A stretch of DNA of 64,000 bases, from assembly GCF_003597395.2 (NCBI RefSeq), contig NC_133770.1, positions 83,821,708 through 83,885,707 of the forward strand, given 5' to 3'. Source of the stretch: Chelonoidis abingdonii (taxonomy: Eukaryota; Chordata; Testudines; Testudinidae). Positions 47,275 through 59,900 of this stretch are shown one piece after another (the first letter of the stretch is position 1; every line of letters begins with the position of its first letter). The translations under genes were made by a program, and so were the position numbers. The notes under the pieces are model-generated. The model was not told the DNA's origin, made no database searches, and saw only the letters and a list, made by a program, of their open reading frames with translations.

Positions 47275-47835
47275 ACTAATAATATTCTGGAACTTGGCTA
47301 AATTGTATTGATGAACAGGAGCTGCTTACGCTCCCACAGCTATATTGTACAAAGGTAACCGGAGTTAAATTACCTTATGCAGTTAAGAAAACACACATAC
47401 TTGATTCAGAGTACACAAAAATCATATCGGACAATAAAACTAAACTGTCTTCCTTCTTTGGGAAGTTATTAAAGTGGGGGTTGTTTTCTGTGCACTGTCA
47501 GTGTGCATACAGTAATACCAGCGTCTTTTAAGCAGATAGGAGTAACGCAATATTGGCTACTCTTAGATCATTATATGCTGGTAATAGGGAGGAGAAGAAA
47601 TGAATACTTAGTATTCTGCATCCAGTGAATAGTTGAAAACCATATTCCTTCAAGTAGCTAAATCTGAGCAGTGGTCAAGTATCTCAGGAGGTCTTAAATT
47701 GCAAACAGACCCGAGTGAAAGATAAATGAATTTAATCCTTGTATCACATGTATTTTAGAGCATATTGGTGATTAGTGGTTGTATATGATCTTAATTAAGA
47801 TCAAAAGTATTAACATGAGATCTATTTTGTTTCAG

Positions 47836-47916
47836 GTCTGGGCACAAAATGAATATAATTAGGGAAAATAAAGATCTTGCTTGTTTCTACACAACAAAAC
47901 ATTCGTGGAGGGGAAA
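47836..47916 (+). CDS. DNAJC13: DNAJC13 exon 2 (13-base UTR end plus first coding exon)
   Basis: The acceptor TTTTGTTTCAG ends at 47835 and the donor GTAAGT starts at 47917. The ATG is at 47849-47851. It codes for residues 1-22 and two bases of codon 23 (intron phase 2). It includes K17 and W20, half of the reported PI3P-binding patch; the other half, Y24 and R26, is in exon 3, so the motif is split by a 13.4-kb intron. Confidence 0.96.
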
Positions 47917-50900
47917 GTAAGTAGTTTTAAATCTATTACTTTGTCTTATGTCCATACAAAATACTGTCATGTATAGTCAAAATAGCTATCTCATCCTATT
48001 TCTAATCTCTAATTGTATACTCTCAAGTCTTTTAAAATGTTGTGGAGCTGAAAGCTCATGTGGTGTAAAGTCTGAACTCTGACTTAGGGTGACCAGATAG
48101 CAACTATGGGGAGAAAAAATGGGACAGGTGGTGGAGGGTAATAGACACCTATATAAGAAAAAGTCCCCCAAAATGGGACTGTCCCTTTAAAAACAGGACA
48201 TCTGGTCACACTACTCTGCCTCTTCAGAAGCCGGAACTCCTACTGTTTAACCATCTGCACAGCCTGCCTTCATCCACTTCTGTTCCAATTCTCTTCTCTC
48301 TACTGTAGGTTTCCCAGTTTTCAAGAGAACACCTCTGGGCTATGCTGTCTGATTGTCTTGGTTTCTATTGCACTAGTGAAATTAAAGTGACTAGTCAACG
48401 TATTTTAAATTACATAAATAGAGATGTAATACATCTTCAAACTAGTACCTGAATACTTAGAAAGTGCTTTTTCATGAGTGTCTTTTCCTTCTCATTTCCA
48501 TTTTAATGGACGAGATCACTAGTCTGTACTTCTGTTTGGACTGTATTGTTATGGGTTAACTACCGAACTACTAATGGAGATTATTTTGGGAACACCTATT
48601 CTGATGCAGCGTAGACAATTTTAAATCTTTTTCACTAGGTAATGTAAAAAACCTTCCACTACTGCTGACACAATAGTGGATCTAAACTGGTCTTGGTGAT
48701 GGTGGGAGCCTTACCATACATGTTGCTCCAGCATTTGTCTTCAGTACCATAAGTTAAATATAAGTAAGTCTGAGTTAGATACTGTTGCTGGAGCTCGAGA
48801 GCAGCATATTAGTGTTTTAGGCACTGATGCAGCTAAAGTAGTGTTGGTAGTAGTGGCAAATCTTTGTAAAAATTCCGTAGTATTGACGACGCTTACTGTT
48901 CATGAGCCAAGCAGAGACATGGCAAATTTTCAGTGTATAATTTCCACGTGCCATTATGCTGTGACTGTTTGGATACTAAAGCAAAATGTAATGTTGTATT
49001 TGAGGTTTTTGCAAATATGAGTCACAATTCAAAGTACAATAGTCATTAACTTTGTTTACTGATTCTGGTTTTAAAATCAAACCTAACTTTACTTCAGTCT
49101 TTGGCATATAAATTGTCTTGTCTGTTTTTAAAAGCAAATAATTATTCAGTTGTGTGCTGCTTAGAATGCTACAGAGGGACTCTAAGTGTTTGCTTTCTGG
49201 TACTTCAACCTAAAAACAACCAACCATACACTGAGCTAAAGCTTTTTAAGATTATCATTCTAAAAATTCCATAAGACTAGGGGGCCAAGCTGTCACTTGT
49301 ATTGAACATACAATAGTTACATGTTATCTGAGAAAGGGTGGCATCCAGATGTATCACTTCAGTGGTGACATAAGCCTCAGGCAAGTGCATGTTTTTTTTT
49401 TTTTTTTCCTTCTTCCCAACTTTCAACCCAAACTTGAACTGAGGTGATATGATGCATTTAGAGCATACAATTGAAGTGGGGGGGGGGGGGGGGAGGAGGG
49501 GGCAGACAGACAGACATGAAAATAGCTTTTATTTATTCATTGTCCCATCTGTCTCCTTGCATGATAAACTTAAATTTGGAGGCCTACACAAAAATAAAAC
49601 TCAAATCCTGGGTTTCCTTCTACTATGATGACAACTAACTGACCTTCAACTTGGCAGCCCTGTGAAGTAGACTGTATAGTGAAGTTACCTCCCTTTGTAT
49701 TTCCTGACGACATCTGCAATATTGCTGGCACATTTTTCAATTCAATGTCTGCAGTATAAAAATTTCTGAAATTCTGCTCTGCCTGATCTTAGAATGGGAA
49801 TGAAACTCCACTCTGCTAAACAGCGTTCTTACTAGCAACAAATCTTCCTGCACAGTTTGACTGTTTCGTAGTGCAATAGAAGTTCTTTAGTGTGTTTTGT
49901 GTGGGGACTGTTTGAATTGATTCAGCACTTGGCTGTTAGTAGCATTCACTGTAGAACTGTAGGGTAGCATCACTTTCATGCTGCTGCTTTCTGAATTCTT
50001 AGAGTACAATGCATTCCTCCTTGTTGGGGACAGATACAGGGTTAGCCTGTAGACACGTGCTTGAACAATGAATTGAGGTTGAAACCTGATCACTTTTGGT
50101 AATACTCTAGAATTCAGGATCAGTGTCAGCTCATTCCTCAGCAAAGGCTAGGGTCACTGGGACAAAAGTGACCCACCACTGCTTGACTGAAGAAGTAGCA
50201 TCATGAATTCTTGGAAGAGGCCAAAGGAAGGACGATGGCCAAGAAATCTTGAAATAAAACTTGTCAAAATCTGACGGTTCTCTGTCCAACAATAAGACTC
50301 TAAAGCCTGGCAGTTCCACTCAATCTGCTCTGGGCTACATTATTACTGCCTTGATGCAAGGACAAAGCTCTGCCTTTAGGCCGCTTTACAGTGGTGACTT
50401 ATCTCTGAAATCATGATTATTGCTAGGAGGTAAACTCAATTAAAATCATCATGGAAAAATTACTCAGGCATCTTTTAAAAGGTGCATATGTTGCCTCAGG
50501 GTAATAAGAACAAAAACAATGCTGAGCTTAATTAAAAACACACTATTAAAACAAATCTGTGTAATTAAAGGGGCAAATGGACATACATGCTGCTGCAACC
50601 ACAAATTTACCTGTAAATAAGTATTGGATTGCTGTGACGTCTTGTATGGACAAGGATATTTTAGGAAATTTTTTTTTTAAATATCCTTGTCCATACAACA
50701 GTGCTGATCATTTTGTCATTCCTGTTTGATATCAGTAACATCAAGAACACAAATGAGAACTGCAGGGGCTCAGCACCTTTGCAAATCGTGCCACTTATTA
50801 TATAAAGAGCTGGTAGTGCGGCCTATAGCTAAGGTTGCCTAACACTTCCCATAATGCTTGGCTTTCAATTGTTTATACCTTTTTTGCCAAAGTTTTAAGT

Positions 50901-53900
50901 TGGGCATAAAATTTTCCATGGTGAGTGTGTGCATCAGGCTGACTTCTTTTTAAGTTCCAGCAAAAATGGTTCAGCTGGCTCCAAGAACCAGGATGTGCAA
51001 ATACATTGTCTTGTTCATGTTAAAAATTCTTCTAGCTGCTTCACTGAGAAACCCTAGCACCACTATGCTTTGAAGCAGGGATTTGAAGTTTGGCAACAGG
51101 GGGGGGAAGCACACTAGTGCCAGAGATGTGCCTTTTGATGTGCCTTCATGAAAAATCACCCAAATCTGGCCAAGTCATGAGCCTTGGAACACATGGGCAC
51201 ACTTGTAAGAGTTTGGCAGCTGAAGTCTCTAAAGTTTCTGCCTGTGCTGAACATCATTCATCTCAGGGCTGAAGGAATTGAGCAGGTGTTTTGCTAACTG
51301 CTCCTGTGGCTGCTGTGGTGCAGTGTACCAGAACTGAAATCAGGGAATCTCTCTCCCTTCCGTTCAGTGCTCCACTGCTGGCCTCCAGGCCATACTGAAA
51401 AGGAAGTGCCACCTCACTTGAATGCAGAGGAGTGAGGAATTTGGGCAGAGTCAGAGGTGTTGCAGGAGCCAGAGGGTATAGGGGCTAGGTGTATTTAGTA
51501 GGAAAGTGGAAGATGCTGGTGCATTGTGGGCATGTGGCTGGTTAGAAGCTGGGATATGGCACAGAAGAGTCTATAACCACTGTAGAACTCGCTCCCCTAT
51601 AGAACCTGAAATTGAACCCAGCAGTCCTGAGTCTAAGTTCCTCTACTGACAGCAAATAGCTATGAAGCACCCTGACAAAGTGTGTTTCACTCTGTTAGCG
51701 ACTGGTCACAGAGAAAAACAGCCTACTACTGCTTCATGTTACTCTGTTAACTCAAGCGGTACAGGTCTTTGCTAAAGGTCCTGTTGCTGCTGACTCAAGC
51801 TGCAGGTGCATAGAATTTTTTTTTTCCCAAATCAAGAAGCTGCATTAAAAAACCCCAAAACCTACGATTAAAAACAATAGGGTTGCAGAGTCAAGGATTC
51901 AAATATTAGGAAAATAGCATGTGATGATGTAATTAGACTGTATCTTATGGCATGTGCACATGAGAACTGAATTAAGGTTGCACAGGAGCCCTTCATTCTG
52001 ACATTTTCTAACTCTCGAGTTTGCAACTTTAATGCTCTTTTTAATATAAGCTCTTCTGTGTGTATAAGTGTGAAGGAGAAATATATATGCTTCAATTAAA
52101 TTAAAACCCAGTCACATGTATCACTAAATCTATACTAGGCCCCATATTGTGTTTAAACTTTTACTAAAGGTAATTTTTTTCCCTAAAGGCATCACTCATT
52201 ACAATTAATTGGACTTGTTCAGGGTACTATTGTAGTGTACACATTTTTGACTGTTATCACAAAATCCTGACAGTTGCTAACTGTTCTTAACTTGAATCTT
52301 TGCTTACAAATAAGTGTATAATGTCTGTCTAGAGCATATCCTATCAAACTTTACAGGCAGGACAACTTATGAATGTGAGACACTGTATTCTTAAAATATA
52401 TGCACACCAAATTGTGTTTTCTATTGGTGTTCAAGGGAAAATGGTACATACTTACACATGGTTGACCTTGTGTTTGGAGGCCTTTTTAAAAAAAAATTAT
52501 GTAGGAATGTGTAATGTGAAAAAGGAGCTGTCTGGATGGCTAAAGATTTTGCTGCACAGGGCCAGATGTGCATTGATCCAGACTTCTAGTTCTAAAAATT
52601 TCCCCAGATTCAATGTGCTCAAAAAAAAAAAAAAAAAAGAGGTGAATTTTCTTAGTGGCAAAACAAATATTCAACATTTTGAATGAATGAACTAAAAGTT
52701 CTTGATTTCCAGTAAGAGGCATTTTAAACTTGGAGAATATCATTAACTAGCAATGGGTCAGTTAAAGCCATTCTGATGAAGTGGTAGCTTTTAAAAAGTA
52801 GTTAATTTTTTGCTTTGTCAGTGTGAAGAGCTGAGCAGCAGAATTAAAATCTTCTTCTATAAAAAGCTGTTTTTATAGAGCTATTTAGCTACATGTCTAT
52901 TTAGCCTTTTTTTTTATAGGCTGTTTTATGGTACAGGCTGTATCTGAAGCAAAGTGCTGGCTTTAGCTGGTACTGGAGTTTATCCTACGGTGCTGTTACA
53001 TACTAGATAATAAATATGAAAACTAACTTCATAAAATCACCAGAATCTAAAACTGGCACACACCAGCCTCTTGTCATACTGTGTGTGCAGATGTGGCAGC
53101 AGTAGAAATCTATCTGAAGATCTCAGGCACCCGAATTTCTGTGATAAATAGGGTTTCACCTTCCTGAATGAAGGGGTGGGATACAAACGTGGCAGTTTTT
53201 AGAAGACTGTGCTCCAGGCTTTCCTCCTGGAGTGCAGTGAAGAGACTTTCGGATAGCCAAAATTCTGTCTTGTGTCCCTCACAAGAGAACACTGTTGGGA
53301 TTCAAGTTTGAACAGCCTCAAGGAAGAAAATTGGATTTTCTGTGATGTAGTCTGCATTTTTATATTTAAATTACAAAACACACATCCTGTTCCTAAGCCT
53401 ATAGGTACATCTTCAATAATTAAAACAGTTTGTTAATCTTGATTAACATACTGCAAATTATTGTCTGCATGAAAGGACGCTCCTGAAGTTTACAACTATT
53501 CCATTTTAAACTCTGTGGCAACATGGGGGGGGGGGGGGGGCAGGGAGAGAAGGAAACAAAGGCTATCTTTAAATACAAAATCCTCTTCCCCACCAGCCTC
53601 ATAAGGTTAAAAAGTCCGAGTGAACAGAGGTTTTGTTCCATGCCCTAAATGCCAACAGACTCTAGTTGTTTCTGACCAATGGGGCAAGTGAAATCCAGAA
53701 TCAAGATCTCTCCGTTGAAAATACCCTCCCACCATCTACCAAGGTTCCAGTACTGCCAGCTGGTGTTGAACCTTGACTGCCATAATCGTCTTGGTGAGAA
53801 ATGGTCTTGCTGGTAACTAGAACCTAAGCTATATGAGGTAGTAGTTCTCCAACTGTAATTCATAAAAAATTTGCTCACAATCTATAAAATGTATGACAGA

Positions 53901-56900
53901 CTCAGAAATTGAAGCCAGCACCTTTTTACAGTTCTGCAGGTGAACAGACTGCTGCAACAAAAGTCATGCTAGCCTATAAAGTTAAAACTTCCTTATTCTG
54001 CTCTTTTGTTTTGTGGAATAATCAAGTTCATCTACACCATCTTTTGCTATATAATACTAGTGGACTCTTTCTGAATTAAGTGTATATTGAAATGCTGCTG
54101 AAAAGCCTAGAATAGGGACCTTATTCCATTGTTGTGGTCAGCATATAAAATGTCCTGCCTGCAGGATCATCTGGGTTGACATACAATATGCCATTTAATT
54201 CAGTGAGACACCTGATCTTGAGAAAATTCTTCTTCTTCTAAGTAGTGAATAAAGTGTAGATGCAAAACAAAATTAAATCGGGGTTCTGCTTGCTGAATTA
54301 AATCATTCCACCTTGATTCCAAGGCATAATGAGTCAGAATTTCATATTAACTCTTGGTAATCTTTACTATTAACCAGTTACTAGTATTGATTCAGTTTTT
54401 CCTATTTTTTACTGTCAGAACAAGAAACCACCAAGTGAATGAACACATTGAACAATAAAAATGAGTTAAATCAGACTGATATAGAACCATGTTATCAAAT
54501 GCTTTGCCCATCTGTCCAGAAGCTTCTAGATTTTAGCAGAGCAAGTCCCCTGTAATTCACAACTCCTCATTCACCTTTCTGCAGCATGCAGTTGATTACA
54601 TCCAATGGCCGTATGACTCTAGTGACCAACAATTCCACCCATTCTCCTTCGCAACTTTCTAGAACATTATAACATTTCCTAAAACATAAAAATATTGAAC
54701 TCCATTCCCTCACTTTGTTAGAATAAGTAAATCTTTCAGATTTTTGGAGCCTAATGTTTCTCAAATCAAACTTTCAAATATATTTGTAAATGAGTAACAG
54801 AATTTTAAAAAATGAAAACACTATTCAGAATAAGTTAAATTGATTTATTCTCTAGTTCTTAGGCCAACTTTCCATTTACACTTCTAAAAAATCAATAGAA
54901 ATGGGTCTGATTTCCAAGAACTACTTTTAAAATATACTTTAACTGTTTCATTGTCCCTCTTAAACACTAACACACAGGGCTGTTAGATATTAACACACCT
55001 TGGATATGGGAGGCACGTTCTTTTTGTGGCTTTCTGTGGAACCTCATTAGACAAGGGTGTTTCAGTACTTTGCAATACTTCCAAACCTGTACCTGGACTA
55101 CACAAATAACTTGTATGTTAAAAAGAAATTACAGCTTGTCTTTTTAAAAAGACAACAACTCAGTTATCAAAGTGGAGACGTAATTACTCAGTCCACTAAA
55201 GTTGTTGAGAAGCTGTTAGAGCAGGAAAGAGAGCCTCCCATAACACTAGCCACTGTAGCTGGATTCAGTTCCCTACCCTGCCATTAACTTCCATGTAACT
55301 GTGGGCAACTCATTTAACCTCTCAGTACCTCAGTTCCCCATCTGTAAAATGGGGTTAATGCTCCCCTACCTCACAGAATGTTGTGAAGATTGCCATGTTT
55401 TGAGATCTACTGATGAAGAGCCTTATATAAGAAATAGGTGTTAAGTCAGTGACATCTGATTTGGCTGACTGGCATTCTGTAGATTTTTATGATGCTAATA
55501 ACATTATGTATACATAAGCCAAGTGAATAGATAATCCCTTATCTGTGGTTCATGAAGAGGTAGGTTATCCAATTTCTAATTTGTTACATTTTTGTAAAGG
55601 GGTGAAGTTTTTGACTTAAAACATAAAATTACTGGAGGCTTTGAGTGAGATCTTAACTAGCTATTCTTAGGAAAGGCAGATCTTCTGCTGTATAAGAGCC
55701 TTAACTGGAGTGGTTGTACCCTTCTGTGACTATTATGCTAATAGTGAACGTGAGACCTTTTGGACTAGACAGCTTTTAGCATTAATGGATGTTGAATATG
55801 GAGGAACATTCATAGGCATTTCTTAAAGAGCATGCATTAATGTTGCTGGTCAGATGGTTCAGCTAAGCCTGTCTTGCTGCTTGCATTGGCATAAATAGAG
55901 GGAATTGGTTAGGAGGATGCATAGAGGCTTCCATGTTGAGAAGACAAACTTGATACTGATGTTGCCATAGATCTTCATGTAAAAGCTGGAAATAAAGGAA
56001 CACTTAGGGGTTTTGTTCTGTTTTGTACAGCACCTAGTATAATGGGGGTCCTCTGCCATGACTGAGGCTCCTAGATACTATGCAAATAACATAGTCAACT
56101 ATCTGGCTCTTCTGTCCCCACTGTTGTTGATGTAGAATGGTATTGCAAGGTACTGTGCTCCTGGCTTACAAACATGAACCATTCCTTCCCCATTTCTATT
56201 AAGAGATTTTATTTTTCTGTTCCTGAACTTTCAGGAGCCTGGATTAGTGAATGTGAGCCCAGAAAGGACATTTCGGTATAAGCTGTAGTCTCATTCCTTT
56301 TCCAGATTTTGATTTTAAGTTTTTTGCCTCTGCTAACCAAAAAATCAATTAGATTCTAAAAAAAGAAGCTTTTAATAAAAGAAAAACATAAGTCGTCTCT
56401 ATAATCAAGATGGTAAATTGTTACAGGGTCTTTCAGCTTATAGACACTAGAGAGAATCCTCCCCGCCCCCCCCAGCATACATACAAATTGCAACAGAGAT
56501 ACAATTCTTCCAACCAAGTACACATTTGCAAATAAAGAAAAACAATCAAAAAGACTAAACCACCTTTCTACTTGTACTTACTATTTGAACAGAAAATTAG
56601 AGAGCCTGTAGGTACATCCAGTCATTCTCAGAACCCAGAGAGAACAACGGACAAACCAAGACTTCCCTCCACGGAGATTTTTAAAGTATCTTGTCTCCTG
56701 ATTCGTCCTCTGGTCAGGTGTTCCAGGTTCACTGTTTGTAACCCTTTACAGGTAAAAGAGACATTAACCCTTAACTATCTGTTTGACACACCGAGACTAT
56801 AGATCTTGTCCAGAAAGCCTCCTAAAAGGGAGCCATCAGGTTAAGTGACTTAATTCTTGAAGTCCTCATTCAAGTTGCTAGTGATCTCCCTGTGACCTCT

Positions 56901-59900
56901 GACTCTTCTTTGGTCTCTGAATACACCTCTCACAGATAATGGCCTTGTGCCTTAGCCTGTTCTGCAGTGGAATCCTGTGATTCTCCTTCTTTTCCAAGAT
57001 TGTCTTCACTGCTGTGTTTAAGTCATGGTATAACTTGACTTGAGTGTTGGCCCTATTCCAGCTCATGTCCACATTCTCTAGCTGGAATTAGGTGAGACCT
57101 TAAATTCAACTTAGCTGGCCTGTTGGGGTCTGGGTTAAATCTCCAGTGCTGCTGACAATCCAGTACAGTAGTGGGGATTGAGCTACCCAACTCAAGTTAG
57201 CACAAGTCATCAGCTGCTAATCCAGTCATTCTATTGGCAAGCAAGACCTTATCTTCACCGTTAAAGATACATTTTTTACTTTTGGCTTGTGTAATATTTT
57301 TTTCTTCACTGCAATAGGTAGCTCAAATGAGTGGCCACATACTGTGAAACACTCAGGCTATCCACTGATTTAGGCCTCATCTTCACTGCAAAAGTAGAGG
57401 TGGGCTTGCCTGCCCTATAGTCTTTGTCGGCTTAGAGATTCAGTGTAAGGTGACAGGTCTTCAACCAGCAATGCTAGCTAAACAGACAGATGCACTCTTT
57501 TGTGTGTGAGCATAGCTGTCTACAGCAGGGTTTTTGCTGGCATAGCTGTAGGGGGAGTGTGTTTTGTTTTCATGCTCTTCCTAGCCAACATAGCAATGCT
57601 GGCACAACTTTTAAGTGTAGACTAAGCCTGTGTGACGTAAGTGAGCTCTTCATTTCTCAAAAATACTTGCTTTGTGTAGAGGGGCCTTAACTATATTTGG
57701 AAGAATTATAGTTAGTTTTTTTTTTTTTTTCTCCTACTACTAAAACAACTAATGCTTTTCCAGACCTAGTTACTTTATTTTACTACTTTGTTGCAACCTA
57801 CTCTTCAGTTTAATTGATAGTTAACTACTTTTGGTGATATTGCTATTGTCTGTTCAGAAGTTCTTGTAAATTCAGATTGTGTCTGTATGCATCATTGCAA
57901 ACCAGAGGATTGAAGGTTTCGTAAAAGTAGCTAAACTGTAAAGGAAGCAGCTTAGGTGCAACTCCATAAGAGGATGAGAGACACACCACACTACAGGCAG
58001 GAACCCCTATCCCTCCCCCTCACCCCCCCCAAACCAAAACAGCTCCTCAAATTTGTTAGGGGGCTTATTCCTTTACCCTCTTACTTCCCTGGTCCTTCTC
58101 TCATGAACAGAGAGAAACAATACCCCAAGTCCAAAGGTGCAAACAGTTTGATGTTTATTGGGGGTGAACTTCCAGCAAGCATGAGTTTAGTTTCCCTCCT
58201 TAGTGTCCCCCTTCCCAGCTCTGACACCACAGAGCCTTGTCTGTGTCCCTGTTTCTGTTCCCATCCCGTTCCCATTTCCCCATCCTCCTTTACTTCCTGA
58301 TTGACTGCAGACTATATTGTAAAACCTGAGTTTGCTTAGCTATTCCTTAACCAATCATTTTACTGAAATTTAACTAACCAATCCTAACAGATTGTAACAT
58401 GGTTATTTAACCAATTATATTCCACCACCTTCATTGGTTTACACCCAACAAAATTAATTATACAGCAGACAGAAACAATTACAGAACCAGACAGAGACCA
58501 TGCAAATAAACATACAAAACAATACAGAAGTGAGGATTTCACAACTGCATCTATACAGCCATAAGGGTTTTCCAGCTGTGTCTATTGATAAGTGAGTTCT
58601 TGCCAGACAGGATGCTATCAAACTAAGTTTCCTTTTACATCTTCTAGGTTCTTCCTTTTCTCTGGAGGTGAGAGGTATATCAGGACAGGATTGTATTCCT
58701 AACAGCATCTTATTTCAGTGTGACTAGTTTGGAATGTGAGGATGTGACCATACACTTCCCAGTTTATGGCTGCCTTTGCTGCTTAGCCGAAGAACCAGGC
58801 CTCCGATTGTCACAGTAAAAGAAGGCCATTACACAGACACAGTGATTTTTGATTCTTTGTTTTATACCTCTACAACTAGCTAAGTGATAAGAATACACCT
58901 AAATTCTTAAAGTATAGGCCTTTGCAGACAGGCCTGAATATCTATATCCTAATAAAATTGTTCTTCCATGGTGTATGAAAATTTGATTGCAGAGGAGAAG
59001 GGCATCCATGCAGCCACAAAATGTAAGGTTATATGGGACCTCGGATGTATAGGATGATGTCCATGCTATGGCATTCTTGACAGCCATACACCTAACTCAT
59101 GTTTGAAAGATGTAAGTTACCATTTTGTTCATCTCCCTGTGATTATACAAAGTAAATATTTTATCTAATTCTAGAACATAAAGTAGAATTCTTGTATTTC
59201 AACATCCTGACTGCTAATAAAACTAAGCAGCAAGGAGAACAGAATGGTAGTTTTGACAGTATTCCTGTAAGGATAGAATAGATGCCATGAGAATTTGCAT
59301 TCATGGGTCTCAAGTTTTTATAGGATAAACAGTTTCTATTCAAAAGCTTTTTCTGGGTGCTCCAAGTATTTGAATTGTCAACTGTTTCTGTATTTGCACC
59401 TTATTTTATTTTTAAACAATGATTTATATTGTATACCAAGGATAGTAGAGGTTAGTAAACACTTCAGAAGTTCATTTAACTTGACGAAAGTCTCATCTAG
59501 TTTCTTGCTTTCCGTCATCCGTCAAATTATAGCTTCTAAATGTTCAGTACTGTCATTGGAAGTGCATAATTCGTAGCATGCAAAAAAGACTGAGCAAATG
59601 GGAAGTGTGTAAATCCTTCCTCAGACTAAACGGATTTGATTTACATTCAGGCGTTAAATACTAATATTTCAAAAGGATATAGTGAAGTAACCGACAAAAG
59701 CAAGGAAGTATAATTAAAAGTAACTTGTAAAACTAGTCTCGGGGTGGTGGGGAGGGGAATGTTATTTCTAACATGGTGACTAAACATTAGGCAATATTGA
59801 AATGAAACCTTGAATAAAGGTAACTGTCTATAATTTCTTCTCCTACGGTTGCTTGTTTCTGAAGATACTCAACTAATTGAGGAATATCTTTCCAGTAGTA

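Larger units (their letters stand above)
37984..47835 (+). other. DNAJC13: DNAJC13 intron 1
   Basis: GT-AG intron of 9,852 bases. It holds an Aza-like hAT MITE (40442-40752), a SINE tail (41655-41795), a palindromic MITE (41888-42000), a Harbinger-type MITE fragment (43034-43190), a truncated CR1 (43395-43640), a short inverted-end MITE (45274-45375) and the 1.57-kb GGGCTGTC-ended transposon (45701-47274). Between these I saw no other gene; 38000-40430 has only unassigned unique-looking sequence. Confidence 0.9.
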
